Assembly: GCF_900167135.1 (NCBI RefSeq)
Contig: NZ_FUWZ01000002.1
Span: 1,390,651-1,454,650, forward strand
Origin: Chitinophaga eiseniae
GTDB lineage: Bacteria; Bacteroidota; Bacteroidia; Chitinophagales; Chitinophagaceae
Length of the DNA stretch: 64,000 bases
Direction of reading: 5' to 3'
The notes under the pieces were generated by a model, which had not been told where the DNA came from, did no database searches, and saw only the letters and a list, made by a program, of their open reading frames with translations. Below, one piece after another: positions 15,688 through 27,025 of the stretch. The first letter of the stretch is position 1. Each line of letters begins with the position of its first letter. Both the position numbers and the translations under genes were made by a program.

Positions 15688-17541
15688 ATGAGATCCGTAT
15701 TTTCCATTTTATTAACCATCCTTACCATCCATCAGGGCCTCGCGCAGGACAGCAGCAAAGTATCACAAGACTCCACCACCAACGCACAGCTCATTGCCAC
15801 CACCCGGCTGCTCCGGGAAAGCGACTCCCTGATCAGGGCGGATGCCGCCACTAAAGCCGCCCTGGAACAACAGATCCTGCAACTCAGCAATAACAACCAG
15901 CGCAAAAAAGAACTGGAACAACAGCTCGCTGTTGTCGTGCAGGCCGATTCGCTCAAAAAAATCCGCCAACGGGAACGCATCCTCCAGATGAAAGCCCTCT
16001 CACAAGGCATACCCGTAGCCCCTTTCGGCGATACCCTGTTCCGCGTGTACAACAAACTGGGGCCGTTCAAACCCAGCGACCGCGCCGCTAATATCTCCCG
16101 TAAACTGCAACTGATCGAAAAAGATCCGTTCTATTCACCGGACTCCATCAGGGTGGTACCCAATGAAAACAATGTGGATGTTGTGTACAACGACCTGATC
16201 ATCCAGACCATCACTGATGACGATGCGCTCTGGCTGGACCAGGACAAGGAGCAGGTGGCCACCGCCTACGCAGCCCTCATCCGCAAAGCCATACGGCAGG
16301 AGAAAGCACAGCACAGCGTACAGTACATCCTGGTGCGCCTCGGCTGGCTGGCGCTGATACTTGTAGTGCTGGGCTTTATCATCTTCGGCATCAACCGGTT
16401 GTTCAGGGCCCTCCGCAAAAGACTCGTCCGTGAAAAAGACCGTTATGTAAAAGGTGTGAAAGTAAAGAACTACGCCCTGCTGAACCAGCAGAAACAACTC
16501 AGCCTTATCTACAGCGCCCTTGGCGTGGCACGCATCGTCCTGGTCCTGCTGGTCCTGTACATCACGCTGCCGCTCATTTTTGGCATCTTCCCCTGGACCA
16601 AAGGCATTGCCGATAAACTCATTGACTGGACGTTATCGCCCATCAAATCCATCCTGCAGGGTATTTTCAGCTATCTGCCCAAACTGCTCACGATCCTGGT
16701 CATATATCTAGTGACACGGCTGCTTATCCGGCTGGTCAATTATCTCGCCAGCGAAATCGCCTGCGGAAACCTGAAAATCAACGGCTTTTATACAGACTGG
16801 GCCTGGCCTACGGCCAGCGGAATCAAATTCCTGCTGTACGCTTTTATGTTTGTCGTGATCTTCCCTTATCTCCCCGGGTCAGACTCCAAAGTGTTCCAGG
16901 GCGTGTCTGTATTCCTCGGCATCCTTTTCTCCCTTGGATCATCCTCCGCTATTTCCAATGTGGTAGCCGGTTTCGTGATCACCTACATGCGGCCCTTTAA
17001 AATAGGGGACCGTATCCGGCTGGGGGAAATCACCGGCGATGTGATCGAAAAAAACCTGCTGGTAACGCGACTGCGCACCACCAAAAACGAAGAGATCACC
17101 GTGCCCAACGCCAGTATCCTCAACGGCCATACGGTCAATTTCACCTCTTCCAGTAAAGATCTCGGGCTGATCCTGCATACAACCGTCACTATTGGTTATG
17201 ATGTTCCCTGGAAGCAGGTGCATGACCTGCTGACCCGCGCTGCTTTGGCGACAGACGGTATCCAGAAAGACCGGCAGCCCTTTGTGTTGCAAACAGCGCT
17301 CAACGATTTTTCCGTGGCCTATGAAATCAACGCCTATACGGAAAAATCGCACCAGATGAGTGAGATCTATTCCCTGCTAAACCAGCAGATACAGGACCAT
17401 TTTAACGAGGCCGGCGTAGAGATCATGTCGCCGCAATACCATGCGCACCGCGATGGAAATGCAACTACCATTCCGGCTTCCTATATGCCGGGAAATTATG
17501 AGCCTCCTGCCTTTAAGGTAAAAGTGGACCCTAAGCCGTAA
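15688..17541 (+). CDS. MscS-family mechanosensitive channel with periplasmic extension
   Basis: The 617-residue protein has a signal peptide (MRSVFSILLTILTIHQGLAQ), then a region of about 200 residues rich in Gln, Lys and Glu with coiled-coil character (about 45-105). About five membrane segments follow (near 215-240, 275-305, 330-355, 375-395 and 405-435). The pore helix SLGSSSAISNVVAGFVITY and the beta domain start FKIGDRIRLGEITGDVIEKN are diagnostic of MscS, and VPNASILNG closes the beta domain. It releases osmolytes on hypo-osmotic shock. The extended N-terminus resembles larger MscK/YbdG-like channels in layout only. The GHL10 gene follows by 73 bases. Confidence 0.93.
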   Translation: MRSVFSILLTILTIHQGLAQDSSKVSQDSTTNAQLIATTRLLRESDSLIRADAATKAALEQQILQLSNNNQRKKELEQQLAVVVQADSLKKIRQRERILQMKALSQGIPVAPFGDTLFRVYNKLGPFKPSDRAANISRKLQLIEKDPFYSPDSIRVVPNENNVDVVYNDLIIQTITDDDALWLDQDKEQVATAYAALIRKAIRQEKAQHSVQYILVRLGWLALILVVLGFIIFGINRLFRALRKRLVREKDRYVKGVKVKNYALLNQQKQLSLIYSALGVARIVLVLLVLYITLPLIFGIFPWTKGIADKLIDWTLSPIKSILQGIFSYLPKLLTILVIYLVTRLLIRLVNYLASEIACGNLKINGFYTDWAWPTASGIKFLLYAFMFVVIFPYLPGSDSKVFQGVSVFLGILFSLGSSSAISNVVAGFVITYMRPFKIGDRIRLGEITGDVIEKNLLVTRLRTTKNEEITVPNASILNGHTVNFTSSSKDLGLILHTTVTIGYDVPWKQVHDLLTRAALATDGIQKDRQPFVLQTALNDFSVAYEINAYTEKSHQMSEIYSLLNQQIQDHFNEAGVEIMSPQYHAHRDGNATTIPASYMPGNYEPPAFKVKVDPKP

Positions 17542-17614
17542 GAATCATATAATTAAGCAAGCAAACAGGCTTCCTTTTTGCTATTTTCGCATCTTACGGT
17601 TTAAAGCAAGGCAG

Positions 17615-19156
17615 ATGTTGAAGCAGTTATTAGCCGGTGTGGCCCTTTGTGCGGGCCTCACACAACAGGCATGGGCGCAGTTGCCGCCCAAAAGGGAAAT
17701 GCGCGGGGTGTGGATTGCCACAGTAGAAAATATTGACTGGCCTTCCAGGCGCGGGTTGCCCTCGGAACAACAAAAACAGGAGTTTATCGATTTGCTCAAT
17801 CAGATGCAACGCAACGGCATGAACACAGTAGTGGCCCAGGTACGCCCGGCCACGGATGCGTTTTATGCCTCTCCCTACGAGCCCTGGTCCGAATACCTGA
17901 CCGGCACGCAAGGGCAGGCGCCTAACCCTTACTACGATCCCCTTCAGTTTATGATTGAAGAATCGCACAAGCGGGGCATGGAATTTCACGCCTGGTTCAA
18001 CCCCTACAGGGCCGTATTCAACGTCAGCCGCAGCAGCTTGGCCGCCAATCACATCACCCGCCTGAAACCACAGTGGTTCCTCACCTACGACAATAAAAAA
18101 TATTTTGATCCGGGCATCCCGGAAGTACGGACCTATGTGACCTCCGTCGTGCGTGATGTGGTAAAAAGATATGATATCGACGCCGTTCACTTCGATGACT
18201 ACTTTTATCCTTATCGTGTACCCGGCAAAGAATTCCCCGACAACGTTTCCTACCGCATGTATGGCAACGGGATGATGAAAGACGACTGGCGCAGGGCCAA
18301 CGTGGATGCCATCATTGAAATGCTCAGCGTCGCCATCAAAGCGGAAAAACCATGGGTGAAATTCGGTATCAGCCCCTTTGGTGTTTGGCGCGACCGCAGC
18401 AAAGACCCTGAAGGCTCCTACACCCGCGGCGGCATGACCAACTACGACGACCTGTACGCTGATATTTTAAAATGGCTGAAGAAAGGATGGATAGACTACG
18501 CAGCGCCACAGTTGTACTGGGAGCGTGGTCACCGCCTGGCGGACTATGAAGTGTTGCTCAACTGGTGGAGCCAGCACGGCTATGGCCGGCAGATATACAT
18601 CGGACACGGCGTTTACCGCCTCGGTAGCAACGCCGCCTGGAAAAATCCCCGCGAACTGCCTATGCAGATAGAAGAAGCACGGACACTGAATACCATACAG
18701 GGCAGTATCTTCTACAGCGCCAAATCTTTCCGCGGCAACCCGCAGGGCATCGAAGACTCGCTGCGCAACCACTACTACAAATACCCCGCGCTGCGGCCTG
18801 TCATGTCGTGGCTGCCCAATACTACCCCCGATCCGCCTTATTTCATCGATGCTTTTGAAAGACCCGGCGGACTGGAAATCCACTGGACCGACGACGATAC
18901 CAGCGGCCGTACCAAACAATATGTACTGTACCGTTTTGAAGCTAATGAACCGATTAACGTGACCGATCCCACGAAAATTCTGGCCATCCTGCCACAGGCG
19001 TCAGATCCGGAATATAAAGACCAGACCTATGTGAGAGGGAAGACCTACACCTATGTAGTTACCGCTCTGGACCGGCTTCAAAACGAGAGCCACCTTAGCG
19101 AACCGCTACGGATGGAGATCAAAAACGGGAAAACGACATTTATCTTTGAACCCTGA
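17615..19156 (+). CDS. GHL10-type family 10-like glycoside hydrolase, exported
   Basis: The 513-residue product has a signal peptide (MLKQLLAGVALCAGLTQQAWAQ) and a DUF187/GHL10 barrel: REMRGVWIATVENIDWPS, GMNTVVAQVRPATDAFY, FHAWFNPYRAV, YDIDAVHFDDYFYPY (likely the catalytic acidic strand), KFGISPFGVWR and WIDYAAPQLYWERG. About residues 415-505 look like a fibronectin type III domain. GHL10 proteins (YngK-like) act on extracellular or cell-wall polysaccharides; the exact substrate is not known to me. A hairpin that also serves the convergent neighbour follows. Confidence 0.9.
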   Translation: MLKQLLAGVALCAGLTQQAWAQLPPKREMRGVWIATVENIDWPSRRGLPSEQQKQEFIDLLNQMQRNGMNTVVAQVRPATDAFYASPYEPWSEYLTGTQGQAPNPYYDPLQFMIEESHKRGMEFHAWFNPYRAVFNVSRSSLAANHITRLKPQWFLTYDNKKYFDPGIPEVRTYVTSVVRDVVKRYDIDAVHFDDYFYPYRVPGKEFPDNVSYRMYGNGMMKDDWRRANVDAIIEMLSVAIKAEKPWVKFGISPFGVWRDRSKDPEGSYTRGGMTNYDDLYADILKWLKKGWIDYAAPQLYWERGHRLADYEVLLNWWSQHGYGRQIYIGHGVYRLGSNAAWKNPRELPMQIEEARTLNTIQGSIFYSAKSFRGNPQGIEDSLRNHYYKYPALRPVMSWLPNTTPDPPYFIDAFERPGGLEIHWTDDDTSGRTKQYVLYRFEANEPINVTDPTKILAILPQASDPEYKDQTYVRGKTYTYVVTALDRLQNESHLSEPLRMEIKNGKTTFIFEP

Positions 19157-19162
19157 CAACCC

Positions 19163-19204
19163 GGAAACAGGCGCATGTATCAGAAGATAAATGCGCCTGT
19201 TTCC
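19163..19204. terminator. Bidirectional hairpin between convergent genes
   Basis: GGAAACAGGCGCAT (19163-19176) pairs perfectly with ATGCGCCTGTTTCC (19191-19204). It lies past the plus-strand GHL10 gene and overlaps the last codons of the minus-strand neighbour, so one arm is also coding sequence. There is no strong T-run. Confidence 0.65.
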
Positions 19205-20268
19205 ATATCTATAGCGGTAGCGTCCGGATTAACTTTCAGGGCCGGAAATGCATCGGCGCTGACCATATGACCGCTGCCGGATGCGACCATAGCCCCGACA
19301 GCGCCACCCAGTATGCCACCGATCATGGCAGCACGGCTACGGTCGCGGCTATCTTTCAGATAACGGGAAAGCACATATCCATATTCGAAACGCTCCAGCT
19401 GGATCAGCTTCCCGTCCACATAACGAAATATGTTTCCTTCTTTTACAACAGCCCAGCACGATTTAACCCGTCCCTTTTCGCCTTCCGGGGTAGTTGCGAT
19501 AATGTCCCACCATTCATACTCGTATTCACCTTTTTTGATTTCAAACTGCGTAAAAGCGGGGCTGTTATTCCGGAAAGCCTCAAAATCCGTATACACGCCA
19601 TCTTTCATCTGTGCCGTTAATGCCGGCACTTGTCTTGTTTGCAGGTGATGGGCGAGGATATCTGATTTCGCGCACAGGCTGCCAGATTTTTCCGGCGTTT
19701 TCTGCAGCAGCTCTGTAAAAACATTGGCAATAAATTGATGGTGTTTTTTTGTCAGCCCAATGCCTCTGTTCAGTTTAGCTTCATCCATGGCGTACAGCCG
19801 TTTGTAATGCTGGCCGTCTGTGGAACCGTAGGCCGTAGCTTTCAGGCGGATGAAGGCTTTTTCAGTCACGCCGCCGGGCTGTTCGCCAATACGCAGGTCT
19901 TCTATCACCCACAGGAGTTTTATACCATCAGGGGCATAAAGGTGGGCAAAGGCATTTTCCACAAATTCCGAGAGGTAGGAGGTCATTGCTTTATCCGGGG
20001 TGGCAGGCACCCAACGGGAGCCCAGTGAAATAAAGCCGAGGTGCGCCGTATCCCACAGCGCGCTGACCACTTCAATATCGCTGATTTTTAACGGCAGTTT
20101 CTCCGCCGTCAGCAGTTTTTCCTTTCCAAGCGTGATTTTTCCTTTATTCAGCTCAGTCTGCTTTTGTGATTTCACAGGCGCCACTTCATCAGTAGGGTAT
20201 TGTGCCATGGCGGTCATCGTAAAAGCAGTTAACAAAGCCGAAAGCAGCAGGGACTGTTTTGTTGACAT
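19180..20268 (-). CDS. Exported hypothetical protein with C-terminal glycine-rich helix
   Basis: The 362-residue protein has a signal peptide (MSTKQSLLLSALLTAFTMTAMAQ). I recognise no named domain. Around residue 310-335 there is a Gly/Ala-rich hydrophobic stretch (AAMIGGILGGAVGAMVASG), the kind seen in glycine-zipper envelope proteins, preceded by a basic RDRSR. A single Cys lies near 195. A periplasmic or outer-membrane-associated role is inference. It is divergent from gltB across about 360 bases and convergent with the GHL10 gene. Confidence 0.75.
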   Translation of the reverse strand: MSTKQSLLLSALLTAFTMTAMAQYPTDEVAPVKSQKQTELNKGKITLGKEKLLTAEKLPLKISDIEVVSALWDTAHLGFISLGSRWVPATPDKAMTSYLSEFVENAFAHLYAPDGIKLLWVIEDLRIGEQPGGVTEKAFIRLKATAYGSTDGQHYKRLYAMDEAKLNRGIGLTKKHHQFIANVFTELLQKTPEKSGSLCAKSDILAHHLQTRQVPALTAQMKDGVYTDFEAFRNNSPAFTQFEIKKGEYEYEWWDIIATTPEGEKGRVKSCWAVVKEGNIFRYVDGKLIQLERFEYGYVLSRYLKDSRDRSRAAMIGGILGGAVGAMVASGSGHMVSADAFPALKVNPDATAIDMETGAFIF

Positions 20269-20631
20269 CTTATATTAATATACGAATGATAGATATAGGA
20301 TACTTTTTTATGACAATTACCGCGAATTTAACCGAATCCCGGCATTGTCACCGCCTGCTTCCGGGTCAGGACATTTTCGTCTGCCTGGTTGACAAATACT
20401 GCCGCAGTCACGTGCCCGGTTTTACCGGCCCCACTGCATCATTTTTCCATAAATTCTAACAATAAGGGATATATTTTTATTTTTTTCTAAATTTTTAGCC
20501 TCTATCAAAAATTTGTATAAAAAATACAGCATTCCTTTAGTATCTTTAAACCGTTCCCGAATTATATCGTACACCACCCATCGACGAAAGTCAGAAGGGA
20601 GGAGTGTATCAAAGCAAAAAATCTAAACCAA
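20269..20631 (+). other. Intergenic leader upstream of gltB
   Basis: These 363 bases hold no gene. The right half is AT-rich and probably holds the gltB promoter; TATCTTTA near 20540 resembles the -7 element but lacks the final G. Between about 20568 and 20610 the leader can form a weak hairpin (TACAC..ACCC with GGGAGGAGTGTA) before the gltB start. I cannot tell whether it is regulatory. Confidence 0.4.
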
Positions 20632-23600
20632 ATGGATGAAGTGAAGCAAACGCAAGGTTTATACCGTCCTGAATTCGAACATGATGCCTGCGGAACAGGT
20701 TTTACGGCTCATATCAAGGGTCGTAAATCCCACCATATTATTCGTGATGCCCTCACCATGCTGGAAAACATGGAACACCGCGGCGCCTGCGGCTGTGAGC
20801 AGAACACGGGTGACGGTGCAGGAATCCTGTTTCAGGTCCCCCATGAATTTTTGTATGATGAGTGCCTGCGGTTAGGTATCAGCTTACCTGAATTTGGTAA
20901 GTATGGCGTAGGCATGGTCTTTTTCCCGAAAGAACCCCGCTGGCGCGAAGAGTGCCGCGAAATCCTGCAGCGCAGCGCTGAAAAACTGGGCCTCGAGATC
21001 CTGGGATACCGTAAAGTGCCCGTTCGCCCCGATGGCATCGGTGAGTCCGCCCTGTCCGTAGAACCGGAAATTGAACAGGTATTTATCGCCTGTCCTTATC
21101 ATATCAGCGACCCGGAACTGTTTGAGCGCAAACTGTTTGTGCTCCGCAATTACGTGTCCAAAACCGTTCGTAATTCCATTCCCAAAGAGAAAGCACTGTT
21201 TTACATCGCGTCTCTTTCCTATAAGACAATCGTATATAAAGGTCAGCTGACCACCTACCAGGTACGTCATTATTATACTGACCTGAGCGATGAGAAGATG
21301 GTATCCGCCTTCGCCCTCATCCACTCCCGTTTTGCCACCAATACTTTCCCCAGCTGGCGGTTGGCGCACCCTTACCGTTATATCGCCCACAATGGTGAAA
21401 TCAATACGCTGAAAGGCAACCTCAACTGGCTCCGTTCCGGTGAGCGCGACTTCATGTCCCGGTTCTTCACTCCCGAAGAAATGGACATGCTGCTGCCCAT
21501 CGTAGAAGAAGGACAGTCCGACTCCGCCAGTCTCGACAACGTGATCGAGCTGCTGACCATGACCGGCCGCTCCCTGCCGCATGTAATGATGATGCTGATC
21601 CCCGAAGCATGGGACGGCAACGAAGACATGGCGCCGGAGAAAAAAGCTTTCTACGAATACCACGCATCCCTGATGGAACCCTGGGACGGCCCGGCTTCCA
21701 TCTCTTTCACCGACGGTAAAATCATCGGTGCCACGCTGGACCGTAACGGACTTCGTCCCAGCCGCTTTGTCGTGACCAAAGACGATCGGGTGATCATGGC
21801 CTCCGAAGCCGGTGTATTACCTATCGATCCTAAAAACGTAAAAGAAAAAGGACGTCTGCAGCCCGGCAAAATGTTCATCGTGGACATGGACCAGGGCCGC
21901 ATCATCGGCGACGAGGAACTGAAACAACAGATCTGCACCCAACAGCCATACGCTGAATGGCTCAATAAATACAAGATCCGGCTGGAAGAACTGCCAGAGC
22001 CAAGGGTTACCTTTACCCACCTCGAGCACGACCAGATCTTTAAATACCAGCGCGCTTTCGGCTACAGCACCGAGGACATGGAGCATATCATCGCTCCGAT
22101 GGCCATCGACGGCAAAGAGCCGGTAGGCTCCATGGGCACGGATACGCCACTGGCCGCGCTCAGCAACCAGCCGCAGCATCTGGCCAACTACTTCAAACAG
22201 CTGTTCGCCCAGGTAACCAACCCACCCATCGATCCCATCCGGGAAAGACTGGTGATGTCGCTCGCCACCTTCGTAGGCGGCAACGGCAACCTGCTGGACG
22301 AAGATCCGCTGCACTGCCACAGCCTGGCCCTGCGCCATCCGATCCTGAATAACTACGAACTGGAAAAAATACGCAGTATCGATACGGGCCTGTTTCAGGC
22401 AAAAACGCTCCACACCTACTTCAAGGCCGACGGCAAACCCGGTTCCCTTGAAAAAGGGCTGGCCCGCCTGTGCCGCTACGCCGTAGACGCCGTGGAAGAC
22501 GGATTTGAGGTGATCATCCTCTCTGACCGCGCCATCGACTCCGAGCATGCCGCCATCCCTTCCCTGCTGGCTGCATCCGCCGTACATCACCACCTGATCC
22601 GCAAAGGTATCCGCGGCTCGGTAGGACTGATCGTGGAAGCCGGCGACGTTTGGGAAGTACACCACTTCGCTTGCCTGCTGGGCTTCGGCGCTACCGCTGT
22701 CAACCCATACCTGGCACTCAGCACCATCCGCGACCTGAAACTGTCCAGCAAACTGGACACCGACCAGGACGTAGATAAACTGAAGAAAAACTACATCAAA
22801 GCCGTTTGCGACGGTCTGCTCAAAGTATTCTCCAAAATGGGCATCTCCACCCTGCAATCTTATCAGGGCGCGCAGATATTCGAGATCCTGGGCATCAACC
22901 AGCAAGTGGTAGATAAATATTTCGCCGGCGCCGTGTCCCGTATCCAGGGCCTCGGCCTCGATGAAATCGCCCGCGAAACGCTGGCAAAACACTGGATGGG
23001 CTATGGCCGCAAGGAAACACCGGTACAACGGCTCACCGAAGGCGGCGTATACCAGTGGAAACGCAAAGGGGAATTCCACCTCTTCAATCCCACTACCATC
23101 CACCTGCTGCAGTATTCCACCCGTATGGGCGACTACAGTGTGTTCAAGAAATACTCCAAAGCCGTTAACGACCAGAGCGAAAAAGCCTGCACCTTGCGTA
23201 GCCTCTTTTCGTTTAAACGTACCCGTGCTTCCATCTCTATCGATGAGGTGGAACCAGCTTCCAGCATCTTCAAACGCTTTGCGACAGGCGCTATGAGCTT
23301 CGGTTCCATCTCTCATGAGGCGCACTCCACCCTCGCCATCGCCATGAACCGCATCGGCGCTAAAAGCAATACCGGCGAAGGGGGAGAAGATGAGATCCGC
23401 TATGAGCAACTGCCCAACGGCGACTCTATGCGCTCCGCCATCAAACAGGTAGCCAGCGCCCGTTTCGGCGTTACCAGCTACTACCTGACCAATGCCGACG
23501 AATTACAGATCAAAATGGCCCAGGGTGCCAAACCTGGTGAAGGCGGACAGCTGCCCGGCCATAAAGTGGACGACTGGATCGCGAAAGTAAGGCACTCCAC

Positions 23601-25161
23601 CCCGGGTGTAGGCCTCATCTCTCCGCCACCGCACCACGATATTTATTCCATCGAAGACCTGGCACAGCTCATTTATGACCTGAAAAATGCCAACCGCGCC
23701 GCCCGCATCAGCGTAAAACTGGTGTCTAAAGCCGGCGTGGGCACTATTGCCGCCGGTGTGGCCAAAGCTCATGCCGACGTGGTACTGATTGCAGGTCACG
23801 ATGGCGGTACCGGCGCTTCTCCGATAAGCTCCATCAAACATGCCGGCCTGCCGTGGGAACTGGGCCTCGCCGAATCCCACCAGACACTGGTGAAAAACAA
23901 ACTGCGCAGCAGGGTAGTACTGCAGACCGACGGCCAGCTGAAAACAGGCCGCGACATCGCTATCGCCACACTGCTCGGCGCTGAAGAATGGGGCGTGGCT
24001 ACCGCCGCCCTCATCGTGGAAGGCTGTATCATGATGCGTAAGTGCCATGTCAATACCTGCCCCGTGGGCGTAGCCACCCAGGACCCGGACCTGCGCAAAC
24101 GCTTCTCCGGCGATCCGCAACACGTGGTGAATCTCTTCACCTTCCTCGTGGAAGAACTGCGCGAAATCATGGCCGACCTCGGCTTCCGTACCATCACCGA
24201 AATGGTAGGCCAGGTAGATAACCTCCAGATGCGCGAAGGTATCACCCACTGGAAAACACAGAAACTGGACCTTTCTCCCATTCTGTACAAAGAACCGGCT
24301 GCTCCTGAAACAGGCCTGTACAAACAGGAAGAGCAGGACCACGGTATTGCCGAAGTGCTCGACTGGCAGCTGCTGAAAGCGGCACAGCCGGCGCTGGAGA
24401 AAAAGACGAGGGTTTACCAGCAGTACCCTGTTAAAAATACCGATCGTACCATCGGCACCATCCTCTCCAACGAAGTATCCAAACGCTACAAGAGCGAAGG
24501 ACTGCCGGAAGATACCATCCACTTCAAGTTCACCGGTTCTGCCGGCCAGAGCTTCGGCGCCTTCTCCACCAAAGGGCTGACGCTCGAACTGGAAGGCGAA
24601 GCCAACGACTACTTCGGTAAAGGCCTTTCCGGCTCTAAACTGATCCTCTATCCTCACGGAGAAGCAGGCTTCAAAGCGGAAGAAAACATCATCGCAGGTA
24701 ACGTGTGCTTCTATGGCGCCACCTCCGGTGAAGCCTATATCCGCGGTAAAGCCGGCGAACGCTTCTGCGTCCGTAACTCCGGCGCTACCATCGTGGCAGA
24801 AGGAGTAGGCGACCACGGCTGCGAATATATGACCGGCGGCCGCGCTGTCATCCTCGGGGAAACAGGCCGCAACTTCGGCGCCGGTATGAGCGGCGGTATC
24901 GCTTATGTGTACGATGTCAAAGGCTCCTTTGCCAACCATTGCAACCGCGATATGATCGACCTCGATCCGCTGGATCAGGAAGATGTAGCCGCCCTGCAGG
25001 ACCTGATCACTAAACACCACGCCTACACGAACAGCACCGTGGCGAAATTTATCCTGAAAGACTGGGAAAATCAGCTGCGTCACTTCGTGAAAGTATTCCC
25101 GAAAGAATACAAGGCTGTGCTGAAATCAGGCGTAGCACAGGGACAGAAGATAAAACGTTAA
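20632..25161 (+). CDS. gltB: Glutamate synthase large subunit
   Basis: The 1509-residue protein has the complete GOGAT alpha-subunit order. A 19-residue propeptide precedes Cys20 ([11 protein letters not shown]), the class II glutaminase nucleophile after processing. The amidotransferase domain runs to about 430. The central domain follows, then the FMN-binding synthase domain (about 850-1240, with [24 protein letters not shown] and [19 protein letters not shown]). The 3Fe-4S cysteines are in [13 protein letters not shown]. The C-terminal GXGXG beta-helix starts near 1290. With GltD it makes two glutamates from glutamine and 2-oxoglutarate using reduced pyridine nucleotide. gltD follows 97 bases later. 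Confidence 0.98.
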   Translation: MDEVKQTQGLYRPEFEHDACGTGFTAHIKGRKSHHIIRDALTMLENMEHRGACGCEQNTGDGAGILFQVPHEFLYDECLRLGISLPEFGKYGVGMVFFPKEPRWREECREILQRSAEKLGLEILGYRKVPVRPDGIGESALSVEPEIEQVFIACPYHISDPELFERKLFVLRNYVSKTVRNSIPKEKALFYIASLSYKTIVYKGQLTTYQVRHYYTDLSDEKMVSAFALIHSRFATNTFPSWRLAHPYRYIAHNGEINTLKGNLNWLRSGERDFMSRFFTPEEMDMLLPIVEEGQSDSASLDNVIELLTMTGRSLPHVMMMLIPEAWDGNEDMAPEKKAFYEYHASLMEPWDGPASISFTDGKIIGATLDRNGLRPSRFVVTKDDRVIMASEAGVLPIDPKNVKEKGRLQPGKMFIVDMDQGRIIGDEELKQQICTQQPYAEWLNKYKIRLEELPEPRVTFTHLEHDQIFKYQRAFGYSTEDMEHIIAPMAIDGKEPVGSMGTDTPLAALSNQPQHLANYFKQLFAQVTNPPIDPIRERLVMSLATFVGGNGNLLDEDPLHCHSLALRHPILNNYELEKIRSIDTGLFQAKTLHTYFKADGKPGSLEKGLARLCRYAVDAVEDGFEVIILSDRAIDSEHAAIPSLLAASAVHHHLIRKGIRGSVGLIVEAGDVWEVHHFACLLGFGATAVNPYLALSTIRDLKLSSKLDTDQDVDKLKKNYIKAVCDGLLKVFSKMGISTLQSYQGAQIFEILGINQQVVDKYFAGAVSRIQGLGLDEIARETLAKHWMGYGRKETPVQRLTEGGVYQWKRKGEFHLFNPTTIHLLQYSTRMGDYSVFKKYSKAVNDQSEKACTLRSLFSFKRTRASISIDEVEPASSIFKRFATGAMSFGSISHEAHSTLAIAMNRIGAKSNTGEGGEDEIRYEQLPNGDSMRSAIKQVASARFGVTSYYLTNADELQIKMAQGAKPGEGGQLPGHKVDDWIAKVRHSTPGVGLISPPPHHDIYSIEDLAQLIYDLKNANRAARISVKLVSKAGVGTIAAGVAKAHADVVLIAGHDGGTGASPISSIKHAGLPWELGLAESHQTLVKNKLRSRVVLQTDGQLKTGRDIAIATLLGAEEWGVATAALIVEGCIMMRKCHVNTCPVGVATQDPDLRKRFSGDPQHVVNLFTFLVEELREIMADLGFRTITEMVGQVDNLQMREGITHWKTQKLDLSPILYKEPAAPETGLYKQEEQDHGIAEVLDWQLLKAAQPALEKKTRVYQQYPVKNTDRTIGTILSNEVSKRYKSEGLPEDTIHFKFTGSAGQSFGAFSTKGLTLELEGEANDYFGKGLSGSKLILYPHGEAGFKAEENIIAGNVCFYGATSGEAYIRGKAGERFCVRNSGATIVAEGVGDHGCEYMTGGRAVILGETGRNFGAGMSGGIAYVYDVKGSFANHCNRDMIDLDPLDQEDVAALQDLITKHHAYTNSTVAKFILKDWENQLRHFVKVFPKEYKAVLKSGVAQGQKIKR

Positions 25162-25258
25162 TATTTGGCTATTGGGTTATCGGATTGTTTAATGAATGCA
25201 GAGAGAAACGGACCGGAAGAATAATCAAATAACCCAGTGATAAAATGAGATAATAGTT

Positions 25259-26734
25259 ATGGGTAAACCTACAGGATTCCTGGAATTTACACGAGAGCTG
25301 CCCGGAAAATCAGATCCCCGGGAAAGGATAAACCACTACAACGAGTTTGTGGAGCGTTTCCCTGAAAATAAACTGAACCAGCAGGCGTCCCGCTGCATGA
25401 GCTGCGGCGTGCCTTTCTGTCACAGCGGATGTCCGCTGGGCAACGTGATACCAGAATTCAACCATGCCGTATACCGTCAGGACTGGCAGGATGCTTACGA
25501 TATCCTGACTTCCACCAATAATTTCCCTGAATTCACCGGCCGCATTTGTCCGGCTCCCTGTGAAAGCGCCTGTGTACTGGGTATCAACCAGCCGCCGGTA
25601 GCGATCGAGGAAATTGAACGGCATATCATAGAAATTGCGTTCGACAAGGGCCTGGTACAGGCTAAGATTCCCCGCGTGCGTACCGGCAAAAAGGTTGCCG
25701 TGATCGGTTCCGGTCCTGCCGGACTGGCCGCCGCCGCCCAGCTGAACTATGCCGGCCACAGCGTGACCGTGTTTGAACGCGACGACAAACCGGGAGGCCT
25801 TCTCCGCTACGGCATTCCCGACTTTAAACTGGAAAAATGGACCATCGACCGCAGGATCAAACTGATGGAAGAAGAGGGCGTTACCTTCCAGTGCAACGCC
25901 AACGTAGGCGTTACCGTAAGCACCAATGACCTGTTGAGGGAATACAATGCCATTGTACTGGCAGGCGGCTCCACCATTCCGCGCGACCTCGGTATCACCG
26001 GCCGCGAACTGAAAGGGGTACACTACGCCATGGACTTCCTCAAACAGCAGAATAAAAGAGTCAGCAACCTCCCCGTTGACGGACAGGATATTATGGCCTC
26101 CGGTAAAAATGTGGTCGTGATAGGAGGGGGCGATACGGGCTCCGACTGCGTAGGCACCAGCAACCGCCATGGCGCGGTGAGCGTTACCCAGCTGGAACTG
26201 TTGCCCAAACCTCCCGGCGAGCGCACCGATTACATGCCATGGCCTACCTATCCCATGGTGCTGAAAACATCTTCTTCCCATGAAGAAGGCGCAGACCGCC
26301 AGTGGGCCATTGCTACCAAAGCCTTTATCGGCGACGACAACGGGAACCTGAAAGCCCTCCGCATAGTAGACCTTCAGTGGACACTGGGCGCCGACGGCAA
26401 ACCAGCCAGATTTACCGAAGTTCCCGGCTCTGAAAGAGACATCCCCTGCGAACTGGCATTGCTGGCAATGGGCTTCGTACACCCGCAGCACACCGGTATG
26501 CTGGAACAGCTCGAAGTGGAGAAAGATGAAAGAGGCAACGTAAAAGCCACTGAAAAAGATTACCTGACGTCTATCCCTAAAGTGTTTACCGCCGGTGACA
26601 TGCGCCGCGGCCAGTCACTGGTGGTATGGGCAATTAGCGAAGGTCGCGAGTGTGCAAGGAAAGTGGATGAATTCCTGATGGGCAGCTCCCAGCTGGAAAG
26701 CAAAGACCATTCCCTGCAGGCAATGGCACTGTAA
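25259..26734 (+). CDS. gltD: Glutamate synthase small subunit
   Basis: The 491-residue protein begins with the Fe-S cysteine domain ([22 protein letters not shown] and [15 protein letters not shown]), followed by an FAD site ([17 protein letters not shown]) and an NAD(P)H site ([16 protein letters not shown]). The C-terminal flavin contact is [17 protein letters not shown]. It feeds electrons from NAD(P)H to GltB. The 97-base gap from gltB contains only short inverted words (TGGGTTAT and ATAACCCA), so the two are likely one operon. A strong terminator lies about 150 bases downstream. Confidence 0.97.
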   Translation: MGKPTGFLEFTRELPGKSDPRERINHYNEFVERFPENKLNQQASRCMSCGVPFCHSGCPLGNVIPEFNHAVYRQDWQDAYDILTSTNNFPEFTGRICPAPCESACVLGINQPPVAIEEIERHIIEIAFDKGLVQAKIPRVRTGKKVAVIGSGPAGLAAAAQLNYAGHSVTVFERDDKPGGLLRYGIPDFKLEKWTIDRRIKLMEEEGVTFQCNANVGVTVSTNDLLREYNAIVLAGGSTIPRDLGITGRELKGVHYAMDFLKQQNKRVSNLPVDGQDIMASGKNVVVIGGGDTGSDCVGTSNRHGAVSVTQLELLPKPPGERTDYMPWPTYPMVLKTSSSHEEGADRQWAIATKAFIGDDNGNLKALRIVDLQWTLGADGKPARFTEVPGSERDIPCELALLAMGFVHPQHTGMLEQLEVEKDERGNVKATEKDYLTSIPKVFTAGDMRRGQSLVVWAISEGRECARKVDEFLMGSSQLESKDHSLQAMAL

Positions 26735-26886
26735 TAATAGCGTACACTTTTAGCCTGTTGCTTAACATTGACAGGCTGAAGGCAACGTTCATAAAAATAT
26801 GATATCGGCTAACGGCTAAAAGCTAGTAGCTATTTATTAACGCTTTTCTCATAAGCAGGTTTAGATTTTGTTGTAACCTTCAGCCG

Positions 26887-26906
26887 GGCCGGGTTTTTAC
26901 CCGGCC
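26887..26906 (+). terminator. Terminator after gltBD
   Basis: GGCCGGG (26887-26893) pairs with CCCGGCC (26900-26906), followed by TTTTATTT. It closes the glutamate synthase operon. Confidence 0.85.
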
Positions 26907-27011
26907 TTTTATTTGTACCTCCCCCTCATAACTTTACAGACAGAAATAACAGATCAGCAGAAACAATTCCTCCATTCAGCTATTTCCCTCCACCAGCGTA
27001 CAGATTCCGGA

Positions 27012-27019
27012 TACATTTG
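27012..27019 (+). promoter_or_regulatory. -7 element directly before the DUF6563 gene
   Basis: TACATTTG matches TAnnTTTG exactly and ends six bases before the ATG at 27026, again suggesting a leaderless mRNA. Confidence 0.5.
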
Positions 27020-27025
27020 TGCCCT

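Noticed and set aside
25162-25258. Regulatory hairpin between gltB and gltD (TGGGTTAT with ATAACCCA)
   Set aside because: Only eight base pairs with a 48-base loop; too weak to call a terminator or riboswitch.
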